From: Flavobacteriia bacterium
GTDB lineage: Bacteria; Bacteroidota; Bacteroidia; Flavobacteriales_D; Crocinitomicaceae
Direction: 5' to 3'
Assembly (NCBI GenBank): GCA_026391005.1
Contig: JAPLEV010000051.1
Span: forward strand, 1-64,000
Length of the DNA: 64,000 nt
Shown: positions 20,201 through 29,033 of the stretch, piece after piece
How the letters are laid out: the number at the start of each line of letters is the position of its first letter
Position numbering within the stretch: position 1 is the first letter of the stretch
The notes under the pieces: generated by a model
Seen by the model: the letters and a program-made list of their open reading frames with translations, nothing else
Database searches by the model: none
What the model was told of the DNA's origin: nothing
Made by a program: the position numbers and the translations under genes

Positions 20201-20996
20201 GCTTTTATCCGTAATGGGATGTGATAGCATTGTTGTTACCAATTTATCATTATTTGCCAACCCCGTATATGGATTTCAAGAATACACAATTTGCCAAGGA
20301 GAAAGTATTTCAGTTGCTGATAATTCCTATAATAGTAATGGTTTGTACATTGATACACTCCAAACTATAAATGGATGTGATAGCATTCTCACAACAGGAA
20401 TTTTTGTAATTACACCTGTAGTGGTGAACTCAGAAGTGCATCTTTGCAATGGAAGTTCATACACCTTCAATGGCACTACCTACAATTCCGAAGGAGTTTA
20501 TTTTGACACGATAAGTACCGTGCAAGGATGTGATTCTGTTTTAGTCCTTTCCTTGTTTTTAAATGATACCTATGAAGTTTTCATTCAAGATACCATTTGT
20601 TTGGGAGATCGAATTATTTTCGGAATAGACACCATTTATTTTGCCGGATCCTACCAACTTCCATTGGTGGCAGATAATGGCTGCGATTCAACAATTAATT
20701 TGTTGGTTAATACCATCGATTGTGACTTAGTAAGCGTTTATGCTCCTAATTCATTTACTCCGGATGGAGATGAGCTGAATGAAATATGGATGCCCATAAT
20801 AATGAATGTGAAATCCTTTGAATTTTTAATTTACAACCGTTGGGGAGAGTTAGTGACTCATTCCTATGGAGAAGGTTGGGACGGAAAATATAAAGGAGAC
20901 GATTGTCCTATTGGTGTATATGCTTATGTCCTTAGTTGGATAGATAAAGACAATCTTGAGCATCAAGTAACAGGTCACATTACCTTAATCAGGTAA
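17250..20996 (+). CDS. Large secreted surface protein, T9SS type B (tandem paralog 1)
   Basis: 1248 aa with a signal peptide ending near residue 25 (FSQ). The N-terminal ~900 residues are closely related to the next gene. Shared landmarks are DCDGLFFGNSDFVWEFTATD, NAGSTWAKFIAPASG and AVAGSNVLACREYLAGEP. These look like a series of beta-sandwich or pre-peptidase-like modules. Residues about 950-1160 contain repeats with the ending GCDSI (motif C-x-G-x-S ... G-x-Y-x-DTL ... GCDSI). The C-terminal ~90 residues (NSFTPDGDELNE, IYNRWGE, GWDGKYKG) are the type B sorting domain. The protein is probably displayed on or released from the cell surface. It lies 20 bp behind pdhC and 50 bp before its paralog. 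Confidence 0.85.
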   Translation: MRITNRFIHFFLLAIAGLTYAPSFSQATIRVTVVSVQSLNYADCDGLFFGNSDFVWEFTATDNTIGYSNNNPALFGIFNFNYGYKNNDNGPYTMSSPNGGFSPTNGLFFDHDFLCPTTVPTSINLAWEAYENDDIGNYDILGLNDGQTGMQNVSMAVPAAGGSLNYTFNANSVDPSCNEQYRINLRVDRIPIVVNYLDDFICNATPVSLNTTYTFGWCAATLEPNEPAANDVQNAGSTWAKFIAPASGSVQVSTDLAGTQIGTYIEIYHASDGMNCTDGIHAVTGALIKNKFEYLSHVDFSDGIDFLGIDPESDITFDACDPIPLISYQKLIPGQTYYIQVTADNAGDHGYYQLRVNGLGGGAPNLEDIPCLSSPVAINTAAISSASNNSPSATLSFGCAFDGGNTAGETGQQHTSSNPNQYHAYDYQHIAANNPVMNESVWLNFIAPNQGRISYETDYQNALYGESAALFGFDKVFGPGVPNDYLCTNLKFIDSDEGGTNSFLGGDPSALINGQCLEPGYRYYGMVDPSDNITVFSPQNIKTWLFDPSIVDPTLNPPGNDILCLTMQNPLYQVPVILAGTNPTFQAVAGSNVLACREYLAGEPPIDPNPANCADQTVWHYFVCPPSGAVELSIRAYIGMNLLRFNIFELLNGTNCYGGLQPATFTTNGTRYSPPITPIASGSATFNGHQETMCCLDSGKIYAIQIDGGSPGDEGQYIIEYIKELESDAGDVFGNISNGEYVNITTPDTAFVCFGDQITPGILLDGNGISTASLPSCLLPGYVLHQTQPLPDPIANTGFTFIDSIQGLTGSFSNTGTGSGVFGDPLFNSVYFLSPAGDIPSNWGTFSCLTSTVETGIPVVFLQALSTNFNYNNTTCSVSFSASGGLNSFYNQPYAYTITNPLGLIAQSGSITPGQTINYTAAIIGVYTVLINDGACPQTYTFDATGCLNPCIPTTINIDYSICAGDSLYLEANWQSVPGVFTDTLLSVMGCDSIVVTNLSLFANPVYGFQEYTICQGESISVADNSYNSNGLYIDTLQTINGCDSILTTGIFVITPVVVNSEVHLCNGSSYTFNGTTYNSEGVYFDTISTVQGCDSVLVLSLFLNDTYEVFIQDTICLGDRIIFGIDTIYFAGSYQLPLVADNGCDSTINLLVNTIDCDLVSVYAPNSFTPDGDELNEIWMPIIMNVKSFEFLIYNRWGELVTHSYGEGWDGKYKGDDCPIGVYAYVLSWIDKDNLEHQVTGHITLIR

Positions 20997-21046
20997 GAGT
21001 AATTTATTATTTTTCATTATATTAGCCAATTAAAAATGCTGAATTT

Positions 21047-24000
21047 ATGAAAATTGTAGTTTTTAGTTTTCTTGCTTTACTCTTCCTTTTTAACCAATAT
21101 TTCTTCGCTCAAGCTACAATCAAAGTAAAAGTAGTATCTGTTCAAACAATGAATAATGTAGATTGTGATGGGCTTTTCTTGGGAAATAGCGATTTTGTTT
21201 GGGAATTTACGGCGACAGATAACACCATCGGATTAACCAATAATAATCCTGCATTATTTGGCATCTTTAATTTTAATTATGGGTACAAAAATAATGACAA
21301 TGGCCCTTACACCGTGTCTTCTCCCAACGGAGGGTTTTCACCCAATGATGGATTATTTTTTGACAGAGAATATATCTGTGTTACCGATGTACCGACCTTA
21401 ATCAATCTTGCTTGGGAAGCTTACGAAAATGATGATGCAGGAAACTACGATATTTTAGGATTGACTGATGGACAAACAGGGATTCAAAATGTAAGCATGG
21501 CAGTGCCACTTGCCGCGGGTATATTAAATTATACCTTCATTGCCAATAGCAATGATGCAGGATGTAATCAACAGTATCGCATTAACTTATCCGTTGAAAG
21601 ATTACCAATTGTCGTAAGTTATTTAGATGATAATATTTGCAATGCCAATCTATTAGCGCTAAACACTACCTATGCCTTAGGTTGGTGTAACTCTACCCTT
21701 GAAGTTAATGAGCCTGCTGCGAGTGACGTCCAAAATGCAGGGTCTGCATGGGCTAAATTTGTGGCTCCTGCTAGCGGTTCTGTTCAAGTTACGACCGATT
21801 TAGCTGGAACAGACATTGGGACATACGTTGAAATCTATCATGCAGCAGACGGATTAACCTGTACAACAGGTATTCATCCAGTGACAAATGTTCTACTTAA
21901 AGATAAATTTGAATTCCTTTCACACGTAGATTACTCAGATGGTATCGATTTATTAGGACTAGATCCTGAAAGTGATATTACATTTGATGCCTGTGACCCG
22001 ATTCCTTTTATCTCGTATCAAAAATTAATTCCCGGTGAGACCTATTACATTCAAGTAACTTCGGATGACGTTAATGATCACGGTTATTATCAATTAAGAG
22101 TGAATGGTTTAGGCGGTGGCGCTCCCGATTTAGAAGACATTCCTTGCTTATCTAACACAGTTAACTTTACGACAAATGCCATTTCTTCTAGTCAAAACAA
22201 TCCCCCGACTGCCAACTTAAATTTTGGCTGTGCATTTGATGGTGGGAATGCTGCTGGGGAAACCGGACAACAACACACATCCGCTAACCCGAATCAATAC
22301 CACGCCTATGATTACCAACACATTGCAGGTGGAAATCCAGTAATGAACGAAAGTGTTTGGGTAAATTTCATCGCGCCAAATCAAGGCAGAATATCCTTTG
22401 AAGGGGATTATCAAAACGCACTTTACGGTGAAAGTGGAGCCGTATTCGGATTTGACAAGCAATTTGGACCCGGCGTGCCAAACGATTACCTGTGTGCCAA
22501 TCTAAAATTCATCGATTCAGATGAAGGAGGAACCAATAGTTTTCTTGGTGGTGACCCAAGTGCAATTGTCATGTCGAGATGCTTAGAACCGGGTTATAAA
22601 TATTATGGAATGATTGACCCTTCCGATAATGTTACCCCCCTTAGCCCTCAAAACATTAAAGCGTGGGTTTTCGATCCTTCCGTTTCAGATCCTGCATTAA
22701 ATCCTCCTGGGAATGACATTTTATGCTTGACTATACAGGATACTTTATATGAGGTTCCAGTAATTCCAGCCGGTACCAACCCAACATTTCAAGCGGTAGC
22801 TGGATCAAATGTATTGGCTTGTCGCGAATACTTGGCAGGTGAACCAGCCATAAATCCAAATCCAAACAATTGTGCCAATCAAACGGTATGGCATTATTTC
22901 GTTGGACCGCCATCTGGTGCAGTTGAATTGAGCATCCGCGCGTATATTGGAATGAATTTATTGCGTTTCAATGTATTTGAATTACTAAATGGAGTAGATT
23001 GTTACGGAGGACTGCAACCAGCCACTTTTACGGTAAATGGAACACGTTATACACCACCAATAACCCCGTTGATTTCAGGTTCAGCCAATTACAATGGTCA
23101 CCAAGAATCAATTTGCTGTTTGGATTCCGGGAAAATTTATGCGATTCAAATAGATGGTGGTTCACCAGGAGATGAAGGCCAATATATTATTGAATACATT
23201 CAGGAACTTGAAAGTGATGCGGGGGACATTTTAGCCAATCTTTCTAATGGAGATTATGTCGACATTACCACGGGAGATACCGCATTTGTTTGTTTTGGAG
23301 ACGATCTTACACCTGGCATTATGCTCAATGGAATTGGTGTTTCGACGGCATCACTTCCGGCTTGTTTGACACCCGGTTATGTCTTACACCAAACACAACC
23401 CTTACCAAATCCGATACAAAACTCAGGTTTTACTTACATTGATTCTTTACAGGGCAATAATGGTTTCATTACCAACAATGGCAACGGCTCAGGATCATTT
23501 GGTAATCCACTCTTCAATACCATTTATTATTTATCCCCTGCTGGAGATATCAGTCCAAATTGGGGCTTGTTTGATTGTCAAACTGCCACAGTTGAAACAG
23601 GCATACCGGTGGTCTTTCTACAAAGCTTAACAGCTAATTTTAATTATAACAATGCCAACTGTACCGTTTCCTTTTCCGCTTCAGGAGGAATGGCAGGGTA
23701 CATGAATAATCAAGCTTATTCCTACACCATTACCAATCCACTTGGAAATGTGGCGCAAACTGGCACTGTAAACCCAAATCAAGTAATAAACTACACAGCA
23801 GGAATTGCAGGCATATATTCCGTTGTAATTGATGACGGTGCTTGTACCCAAAACTACACTTTTGATGCAAGCGGATGTTTCAATCCATGTACACCATCCA
23901 TCAATAATGCCTCACTTGCTATTTGTGCAGGAACCAGCGCACTATTGGCAGGACAACTACAAACAACACCGGGAGTTTACATCGATAGCCTTCTAACTCC

Positions 24001-24784
24001 ACTCGGTTGCGATAGTATTATTATCACCAACTTAACGCTTTATCCAGCTATCATTCCCGTAAATCAACAAATTAATTTGTGTGTTGGAGGATCTTATACC
24101 GTAAATGGAAATACCTATGCTGCTGCAGGAATTTATGTAGACACAGTTCTTACCGCAACAGGCTGTGATAGTATTATTACAACAGGTATTTTCTTTAACC
24201 CAATAATTACTAGCCAACAAACCATTCATATTTGTGCAGGAAGTTCCTACAATTTGAACGGTACTATCTTGACTCAAGATGGTTTATATACCGATACATT
24301 AACAACCTCAACAGGTTGTGACTCCCTTGTAATTCTTGCCTTACTAATTGACGCTGCACCCGTAAATTACATAGCTGAAAACATCTGCGAGGATGGCTTC
24401 TATGATTTTGCAGGACAGCAACTCAATCAAAGTGGAATTTATCATGATACCCTAAGTGATGCAAATGGTTGTGATTCCATACTTACCTTAGAACTTTCAA
24501 TAATAACTTGTGCAGGAGATTTTGAAATTAGCAATTTACTAACACCAAACGGTGATGGTCAAAATGATACCTGGCAAATTGAAAATCCAAACCTGATTAT
24601 TGGTTGCACGGTTACCATCTACAATCGATGGGGACAGCCCGTTTATGAAACAACGGATTACCATAACGAATGGGACGGAACAAAAGAAGGCGATGCATTA
24701 CCTGATGGCGTCTACTTCTATTCCATAAATTGTCAAGACAAAAAATATTCAGGATCTATTAATCTATTACGATTAAAAAAATAA
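21047..24784 (+). CDS. Large secreted surface protein, T9SS type B (tandem paralog 2)
   Basis: 1245 aa with a signal peptide ending near residue 24 (FFAQ). It is co-linear with the preceding 1248-aa protein across almost the entire length. The N-terminal ~900 residues are nearly the same protein; the GCDSI-repeat tail and the sorting domain have diverged more. The C-terminus has LLTPNGDGQNDTW, IYNRWGQPVYE and EWDGTKEGDALPDG, a textbook type B T9SS domain, ending in RLKK. The stop is 6 bp from the start of a PorP/SprF-family gene. This linkage recalls sprB-sprF of gliding flavobacteria, where the SprF protein is needed for secretion of its type B partner. Adhesive function is inferred, not shown. 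Confidence 0.87.
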   Translation: MKIVVFSFLALLFLFNQYFFAQATIKVKVVSVQTMNNVDCDGLFLGNSDFVWEFTATDNTIGLTNNNPALFGIFNFNYGYKNNDNGPYTVSSPNGGFSPNDGLFFDREYICVTDVPTLINLAWEAYENDDAGNYDILGLTDGQTGIQNVSMAVPLAAGILNYTFIANSNDAGCNQQYRINLSVERLPIVVSYLDDNICNANLLALNTTYALGWCNSTLEVNEPAASDVQNAGSAWAKFVAPASGSVQVTTDLAGTDIGTYVEIYHAADGLTCTTGIHPVTNVLLKDKFEFLSHVDYSDGIDLLGLDPESDITFDACDPIPFISYQKLIPGETYYIQVTSDDVNDHGYYQLRVNGLGGGAPDLEDIPCLSNTVNFTTNAISSSQNNPPTANLNFGCAFDGGNAAGETGQQHTSANPNQYHAYDYQHIAGGNPVMNESVWVNFIAPNQGRISFEGDYQNALYGESGAVFGFDKQFGPGVPNDYLCANLKFIDSDEGGTNSFLGGDPSAIVMSRCLEPGYKYYGMIDPSDNVTPLSPQNIKAWVFDPSVSDPALNPPGNDILCLTIQDTLYEVPVIPAGTNPTFQAVAGSNVLACREYLAGEPAINPNPNNCANQTVWHYFVGPPSGAVELSIRAYIGMNLLRFNVFELLNGVDCYGGLQPATFTVNGTRYTPPITPLISGSANYNGHQESICCLDSGKIYAIQIDGGSPGDEGQYIIEYIQELESDAGDILANLSNGDYVDITTGDTAFVCFGDDLTPGIMLNGIGVSTASLPACLTPGYVLHQTQPLPNPIQNSGFTYIDSLQGNNGFITNNGNGSGSFGNPLFNTIYYLSPAGDISPNWGLFDCQTATVETGIPVVFLQSLTANFNYNNANCTVSFSASGGMAGYMNNQAYSYTITNPLGNVAQTGTVNPNQVINYTAGIAGIYSVVIDDGACTQNYTFDASGCFNPCTPSINNASLAICAGTSALLAGQLQTTPGVYIDSLLTPLGCDSIIITNLTLYPAIIPVNQQINLCVGGSYTVNGNTYAAAGIYVDTVLTATGCDSIITTGIFFNPIITSQQTIHICAGSSYNLNGTILTQDGLYTDTLTTSTGCDSLVILALLIDAAPVNYIAENICEDGFYDFAGQQLNQSGIYHDTLSDANGCDSILTLELSIITCAGDFEISNLLTPNGDGQNDTWQIENPNLIIGCTVTIYNRWGQPVYETTDYHNEWDGTKEGDALPDGVYFYSINCQDKKYSGSINLLRLKK

Positions 24785-24790
24785 GCAATC

Positions 24791-26158
24791 ATGAAAAAAT
24801 TAACCTTGTTTTTATTGGTAAGTATTTCGGCGGTTACTTATGCACAACAAATGCCACAAACCACCTTGTATGGCTACAACATGTACGCTGTCAATCCTGC
24901 CTATGCTGGACTCAATAATTGCACACAAATTGCTATATCCCATTTAAATCAATGGGTAAAAGTAGATGGTGCTCCGGCCACAAGCATGATTAATCTATCC
25001 ACTTCTTTAGGACAACGCTTTGGAATCGGTGGTCAACTGTTGATAGACAAAATTGGCATGTTGCAGCAATTCTCTGGCCTTGGTTCATTATCATACGGAA
25101 TGAAGTTAGGAGAGCATAGATTTAGAGCAGGATTATCCATTGGTTACAATCAATACCGATTAAATCCATCTACGGCCATCGTTTTTGATCCCTTAGATCC
25201 CATCGTTAATGGTGGGAATCAATCGGCTGGAGCAGTAAATACAGATCTTGGAGTACTATATACATTTGAAAATATAGAATTGGCTGCCTCAACCAAACAA
25301 GTTTTACATACCTCATCAAATTTTGGCTATTCGAATACCACAGGTTATGGATTACGAAGACACTTTACCGGCTATGCCGCTTATGACATCATTCTTACTA
25401 ATAAATGGGATCTTAAGCCATCCGTATTTTTAAAAGGAATTAATCACGTGCTCCAAGCAGACATTAACGCAAGTGCTACTTACAATAAATTTCTGAATGT
25501 AGGTATTGGCTATCGTACGCAAGTTGGCTTGATTGGAAGAATTGGAATTACATTAAAAGACAGGTACATGTTCGGTTATGCGTACGAAGCGCCCATGGCG
25601 AATATGGCATCTTACAGTTCAGGGTCCCATGAATTGATGCTAAAAATCACCATTTGCCGTCCCGAAAAAGCAGCCAAAATCTCGAAAAATAAAATCGATA
25701 CCATCTATCGTGAAATTCATAGCGTTGACACCGTATTTATTACCAAAACAGAATACAAAATTGATACACTCATCATTGATAATTCCGTAACTAAAACAAT
25801 TCCTGAAACAGAAGTATTATCAGGTTCCGTATCGAAGACTATTTTATTTGAATTTGATAAATCGTTGGTGAAAAAGGAAAGTTTTGGCGAATTGGAGAGC
25901 ATGGTAAATTTACTCCAAGCCAACCCAACATTCAAGCTTTCCTTGGAAGGACATACCGATGCGTTAGGAACAGAGGTATACAATGTCGATTTATCTAAAA
26001 ACCGGGTAAATGCCGTTAAAGACTTCTTGATAATGAACGGAATAAATGCTGATCGAATTATCATCAAACATTTTGGTGAAACCCAACCAAAAACCTCCAA
26101 TGATACACCGCTAGGACGAAAAGATAATCGTCGAGTGGATGTGATGATTATTAAGTAA
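24791..26158 (+). CDS. PorP/SprF-family outer-membrane protein fused to an OmpA domain
   Basis: 455 aa with a signal peptide at 1-18. Residues about 19-290 form a PorP/SprF beta-barrel (LYGYNMYAVNPAYAGLNN near the start, then alternating beta strands). A linker with repeated Asp-Thr pairs (KNKIDTIYREIHSVDTVF) leads to an OmpA-like peptidoglycan-binding domain at about 345-455: LFEFDKSLVKK, SLEGHTDALGTEVYN, LSKNRVNAVKDFL and KDNRRVDVMI. PorP/SprF proteins are outer-membrane partners for export or anchoring of type B T9SS cargo. The fused OmpA part would tie the barrel to the cell wall. It is the last gene of the adhesin run. The fusion is inferred to be real because the frame is continuous with no intervening start or stop. 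Confidence 0.88.
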   Translation: MKKLTLFLLVSISAVTYAQQMPQTTLYGYNMYAVNPAYAGLNNCTQIAISHLNQWVKVDGAPATSMINLSTSLGQRFGIGGQLLIDKIGMLQQFSGLGSLSYGMKLGEHRFRAGLSIGYNQYRLNPSTAIVFDPLDPIVNGGNQSAGAVNTDLGVLYTFENIELAASTKQVLHTSSNFGYSNTTGYGLRRHFTGYAAYDIILTNKWDLKPSVFLKGINHVLQADINASATYNKFLNVGIGYRTQVGLIGRIGITLKDRYMFGYAYEAPMANMASYSSGSHELMLKITICRPEKAAKISKNKIDTIYREIHSVDTVFITKTEYKIDTLIIDNSVTKTIPETEVLSGSVSKTILFEFDKSLVKKESFGELESMVNLLQANPTFKLSLEGHTDALGTEVYNVDLSKNRVNAVKDFLIMNGINADRIIIKHFGETQPKTSNDTPLGRKDNRRVDVMIIK

Positions 26159-26257
26159 CTGTTAAAAATAGTTTCGCAACTATAAGAAATAATTTACGCT
26201 CACATCTTCCATAAGTCGGAAAACTAGGCTAGCTTCAATTAAGCTTATCGAGCGCAT

Positions 26258-26296
26258 CTCGACTTGCGCTGATTTACAATCTGATGTATCAATAAA
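26258..26296 (+). repeat. Dispersed repeat R1 (39-bp core)
   Basis: The 39-bp core beginning CTCGACTTGCG and ending CAATAAA matches the core at 29650-29688 at 34 of 39 positions in the same orientation. A second shared block (TAAGCnTATCGAG) lies upstream in both copies: here 8 bp away, in the other copy about 55 bp away with inserted sequence. It lies in the 186-bp gap after the PorP-OmpA gene. Confidence 0.6.
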
Positions 26297-26344
26297 TGAA
26301 TCGATTTTTCAAGAAAATTAATATTTTTTTTTATAGATAAACCA

Positions 26345-28111
26345 GTGATTTTCACCTTATATTTACTAAAAATAAATAAAATAAGAAATTCAAATCGTTT
26401 AAAGACTTTTTTTGCGACCCTTTTAGTAGCAGTATGTTGCTTATTTGCTACTTCGAATAGCTATTCACAAGCACCCGATGGTATCAACTATCAGGCTGTA
26501 ATTCGAAACTTTTCCAATACATTAGTTGCCAATACCACGATAGCAATTCGTATTCAAATCAAGCAAACTTCTGCCTCGGGTACGATAGTATTTCAAGAAA
26601 GACACAGTGTGACAACTTCCCCGCTAGGTGTTGTTAATTTAGTGATCGGACAAGGAACCTTGCTAGGCGGAAACTTTTCTACCATAAACTGGGCGACAGG
26701 TCCTTATTTTGTGAGTTTAGGCGTAAGTTTTACCAATGGAACCAATTACCTTGATTACGGATCTCAACAATTAATGAGTGTGCCGTATGCGTTGTATGCT
26801 AAAAATTCAGGGAATCAATTAAATCAATGGCGCTACGGTACTACCGTACCGGCTGCGGCATTAGGTACCTTGGGCGATTTTTATCTGAACATGACCGATG
26901 GTAATGTATATTACAAATCAAATGCAACAACTTGGATTTTAACCGGTAACATCACCGGACCTGCAGGTGCAACTGGACCAATTGGTCCTCAAGGTGCTAC
27001 AGGAACTCAAGGCTCAACAGGATCTCAGGGACTAACGGGTCCAACTGGTCCTCAAGGAGCAACAGGGCCAACTGGTCCTCAAGGTGCAACAGGTGCCACT
27101 GGTCCAACAGGCGCTACTGGTTCGATAGGTTTAACGGGTCCAACAGGTGCCACTGGTTCACAAGGTATTCAAGGTTTAACGGGTGCTAATGGTACACAAG
27201 GAATACAGGGTTTACCAGGCCCTTCGGGAGCCTCAGGGACTAATGGGACAAACGGTGCTGTTGGTGCAACTGGTCCAATAGGTGCACAAGGTTTACCAGG
27301 AACAAATGGTGCTACAGGTCCAATAGGTTTAACTGGCCCGGCTGGGCCTCAAGGAATTCAAGGATTGCCTGGAACTAATGGAACTGCTGGTGCTAACGGA
27401 ACAAACGGGTTAACAGCCTTAGTAAAAACAACAGCTGAGCCTGCAGGTCCCAATTGCGTTGCGGGAGGTACCAAAGTAGAGAATGGATTGGATGCTAACA
27501 TTAACGGAATTCTTGATGCAGGGGAAGTGAATAGTGTGCAAACAACTTATGTGTGCAATGGATCTGGAGGTGGAAACAATATAATTTCTAGTCATGGCTC
27601 ATTTAGTGTCTCCTCTGGTCAATCAACAAATTGGACTGTACCGATTGGAGTAAATATTATTGAAGTTGATTTGAGGGGTGGTAATGGGTCCTCCGGTCAA
27701 TCTATATCGACCTGTGCTTATAATCAAAATGGACCTGCATCAGGATGTCCAGGTGGCCCAGGAGGAAGTTGCCGAATATTATTATCAGTAAGCACAGGAG
27801 ATGCTTTACAGTTTTTTGCTGGTAGTAGTGCTTCTCCCCCGCCAAATTTAATTGGACAGAACTGCAATTATGGCGGCGGTCAAGCCGGAAATAACGGAAC
27901 GGCATCTTATTTAACAGTTAATGGAAATACTGTTATTAGTGCCTTGGGTGGTTTAGGTGGAGGAGGATTTTATTGTCAATGTGCTTCAGGCACCGCTTCC
28001 TGTTATACACCCGGATCATCAGGAGGAATCTCGGGCCCAACCCAGAATTCAGGAGGAATACTTTTGACTCAAGGAACTTTAGGTGGTGGTGCAATCACAG
28101 TTAGATATTGA
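26345..28111 (+). CDS. Collagen-like, glycine-rich secreted fibre protein
   Basis: 588 aa from a GTG start; no in-frame ATG precedes the signal peptide and an in-frame TGA lies 48 bp upstream, so GTG is the best start. A signal peptide ends near residue 42 (SNSYSQ). Residues about 43-155 are the common Bacteroidota N-terminal beta module ([23 protein letters not shown]). Residues 205-357 are 51 uninterrupted G-x-y triplets of collagen type, rich in [11 protein letters not shown]7151-like module follows ([25 protein letters not shown]). The C-terminus is a glycine-rich domain starting [15 protein letters not shown]. No T9SS sorting domain is visible at the end. The architecture resembles a trimeric fibre or tail-fibre-like tip, but binding partner and export route are unknown. 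Confidence 0.85.
   Translation: MIFTLYLLKINKIRNSNRLKTFFATLLVAVCCLFATSNSYSQAPDGINYQAVIRNFSNTLVANTTIAIRIQIKQTSASGTIVFQERHSVTTSPLGVVNLVIGQGTLLGGNFSTINWATGPYFVSLGVSFTNGTNYLDYGSQQLMSVPYALYAKNSGNQLNQWRYGTTVPAAALGTLGDFYLNMTDGNVYYKSNATTWILTGNITGPAGATGPIGPQGATGTQGSTGSQGLTGPTGPQGATGPTGPQGATGATGPTGATGSIGLTGPTGATGSQGIQGLTGANGTQGIQGLPGPSGASGTNGTNGAVGATGPIGAQGLPGTNGATGPIGLTGPAGPQGIQGLPGTNGTAGANGTNGLTALVKTTAEPAGPNCVAGGTKVENGLDANINGILDAGEVNSVQTTYVCNGSGGGNNIISSHGSFSVSSGQSTNWTVPIGVNIIEVDLRGGNGSSGQSISTCAYNQNGPASGCPGGPGGSCRILLSVSTGDALQFFAGSSASPPPNLIGQNCNYGGGQAGNNGTASYLTVNGNTVISALGGLGGGGFYCQCASGTASCYTPGSSGGISGPTQNSGGILLTQGTLGGGAITVRY
26957..27415 (+). repeat. Collagen-like GXY repeat tract
   Basis: 153 codons encode 51 consecutive Gly-x-y triplets with recurrent [10 protein letters not shown] units. 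At DNA level the units are 9-18 bp quasi-repeats such as GGTCCTCAAGGTGC, likely prone to expansion or contraction by slippage or recombination. Confidence 0.9.
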
Positions 28112-28121
28112 ATTCCATAAA

Positions 28122-29030
28122 GTGAAAATAAATCCCAAATTCAAATCATTATTAAAGGACCCTGAGTTAAAGTTTACGATTATTTTGGGCTCGGGTTTTC
28201 ATCAACATTTTTTGGGTAAAGATTCCATTTTAAGTTCATGGAAATTACTATTACAAAAGTTAAGTCCTGAAACAAAACTATCTGGTGAATATCATCTTGA
28301 TTTTGAAAAAATAATTGAAGCTAAGAAAATACCATGTGAAGATTCAAGCAAAACTGAAGAACGTTTAATTAATTGTGTTAAAGAACTTCTACAAAAAGAA
28401 CAAGAATGTATATTATCTGATTTTAAAGATTGTTATCCAACTTGGCTTTTCAATCCAAAGTATGTCTCTGATGTAATTTCTTTAAATTTTGATGAAATTC
28501 CTGAATTACTTTTAAATCGAACTGAAGGAGTATCGCTTAGTGAATTTAAAAATGACTCCAGTTTTAAGAAAGAATCAAAAACATCATACGCATATCTAAG
28601 TACAAGATACAAAACCGTTTATTTTGGGAAAAATGAAACCATACGTTTTTGGCATCCCCACGGTATAATTTCTAATAAAAAAAGCATCGTATTAGGTCTT
28701 CATCGCTATGCCCATATGGTTGAAAACAGTTTAAGAATTCGAAATCACCATATGGAAGCCAAAAGGAATAATAACCAAGACAATACTTGGTATTATAAAT
28801 TACTCGATAATCCAATAATTATATTAGGTGCAGGAATGTCACAATCAGAATGGGACCTTTGGTTCGCCTTGACCTCTAGGAATCGAACAAACGGTGAAAA
28901 ACTCCCCCTCTTCCAAATGCGCGATTGTGAATGTAAAAATGATGCCCAACACCAATGGTTTGAGCCGCTTTTTACTGGAATGAAATTCGATGAACAATGG
29001 AAAAAATTAGAAAAACTATTTAAAAAATAA
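28122..29030 (+). CDS. SIR2-like (SIR2_2 type) domain protein, putative NADase
   Basis: The ORF track opens at GTG 28083 inside the preceding gene. I prefer the in-frame GTG at 28122, 10 bp after that gene's stop, giving 302 aa. SIR2-like landmarks appear in order: a Rossmann glycine loop TIILGSGFHQ near the N-terminus; ISLNFDEIPELL, equivalent to the TTNYD motif, with Asn122; FWHPHGIISNKKSIVLG, equivalent to KLHG, with His180; and a late PIIILGAGMSQSEWD strand-loop matching the I-G-x-S-x-x-D region. The Asn and His that are catalytic in SIR2 NADases are therefore present. Such domains occur in several anti-phage systems, but no known partner (Argonaute, ThsB, DUF4297) is adjacent. No signal peptide. 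The family call is by motif reading only. Confidence 0.65.
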   Translation: MKINPKFKSLLKDPELKFTIILGSGFHQHFLGKDSILSSWKLLLQKLSPETKLSGEYHLDFEKIIEAKKIPCEDSSKTEERLINCVKELLQKEQECILSDFKDCYPTWLFNPKYVSDVISLNFDEIPELLLNRTEGVSLSEFKNDSSFKKESKTSYAYLSTRYKTVYFGKNETIRFWHPHGIISNKKSIVLGLHRYAHMVENSLRIRNHHMEAKRNNNQDNTWYYKLLDNPIIILGAGMSQSEWDLWFALTSRNRTNGEKLPLFQMRDCECKNDAQHQWFEPLFTGMKFDEQWKKLEKLFKK

Positions 29031-29033
29031 CCC

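Noticed and set aside
28083-28121. GTG start at 28083 for the SIR2-like protein
   Set aside because: It lies inside the 3' end of the collagen-like gene and adds 13 residues not needed for the fold; the in-frame GTG at 28122 is just after that gene's stop.
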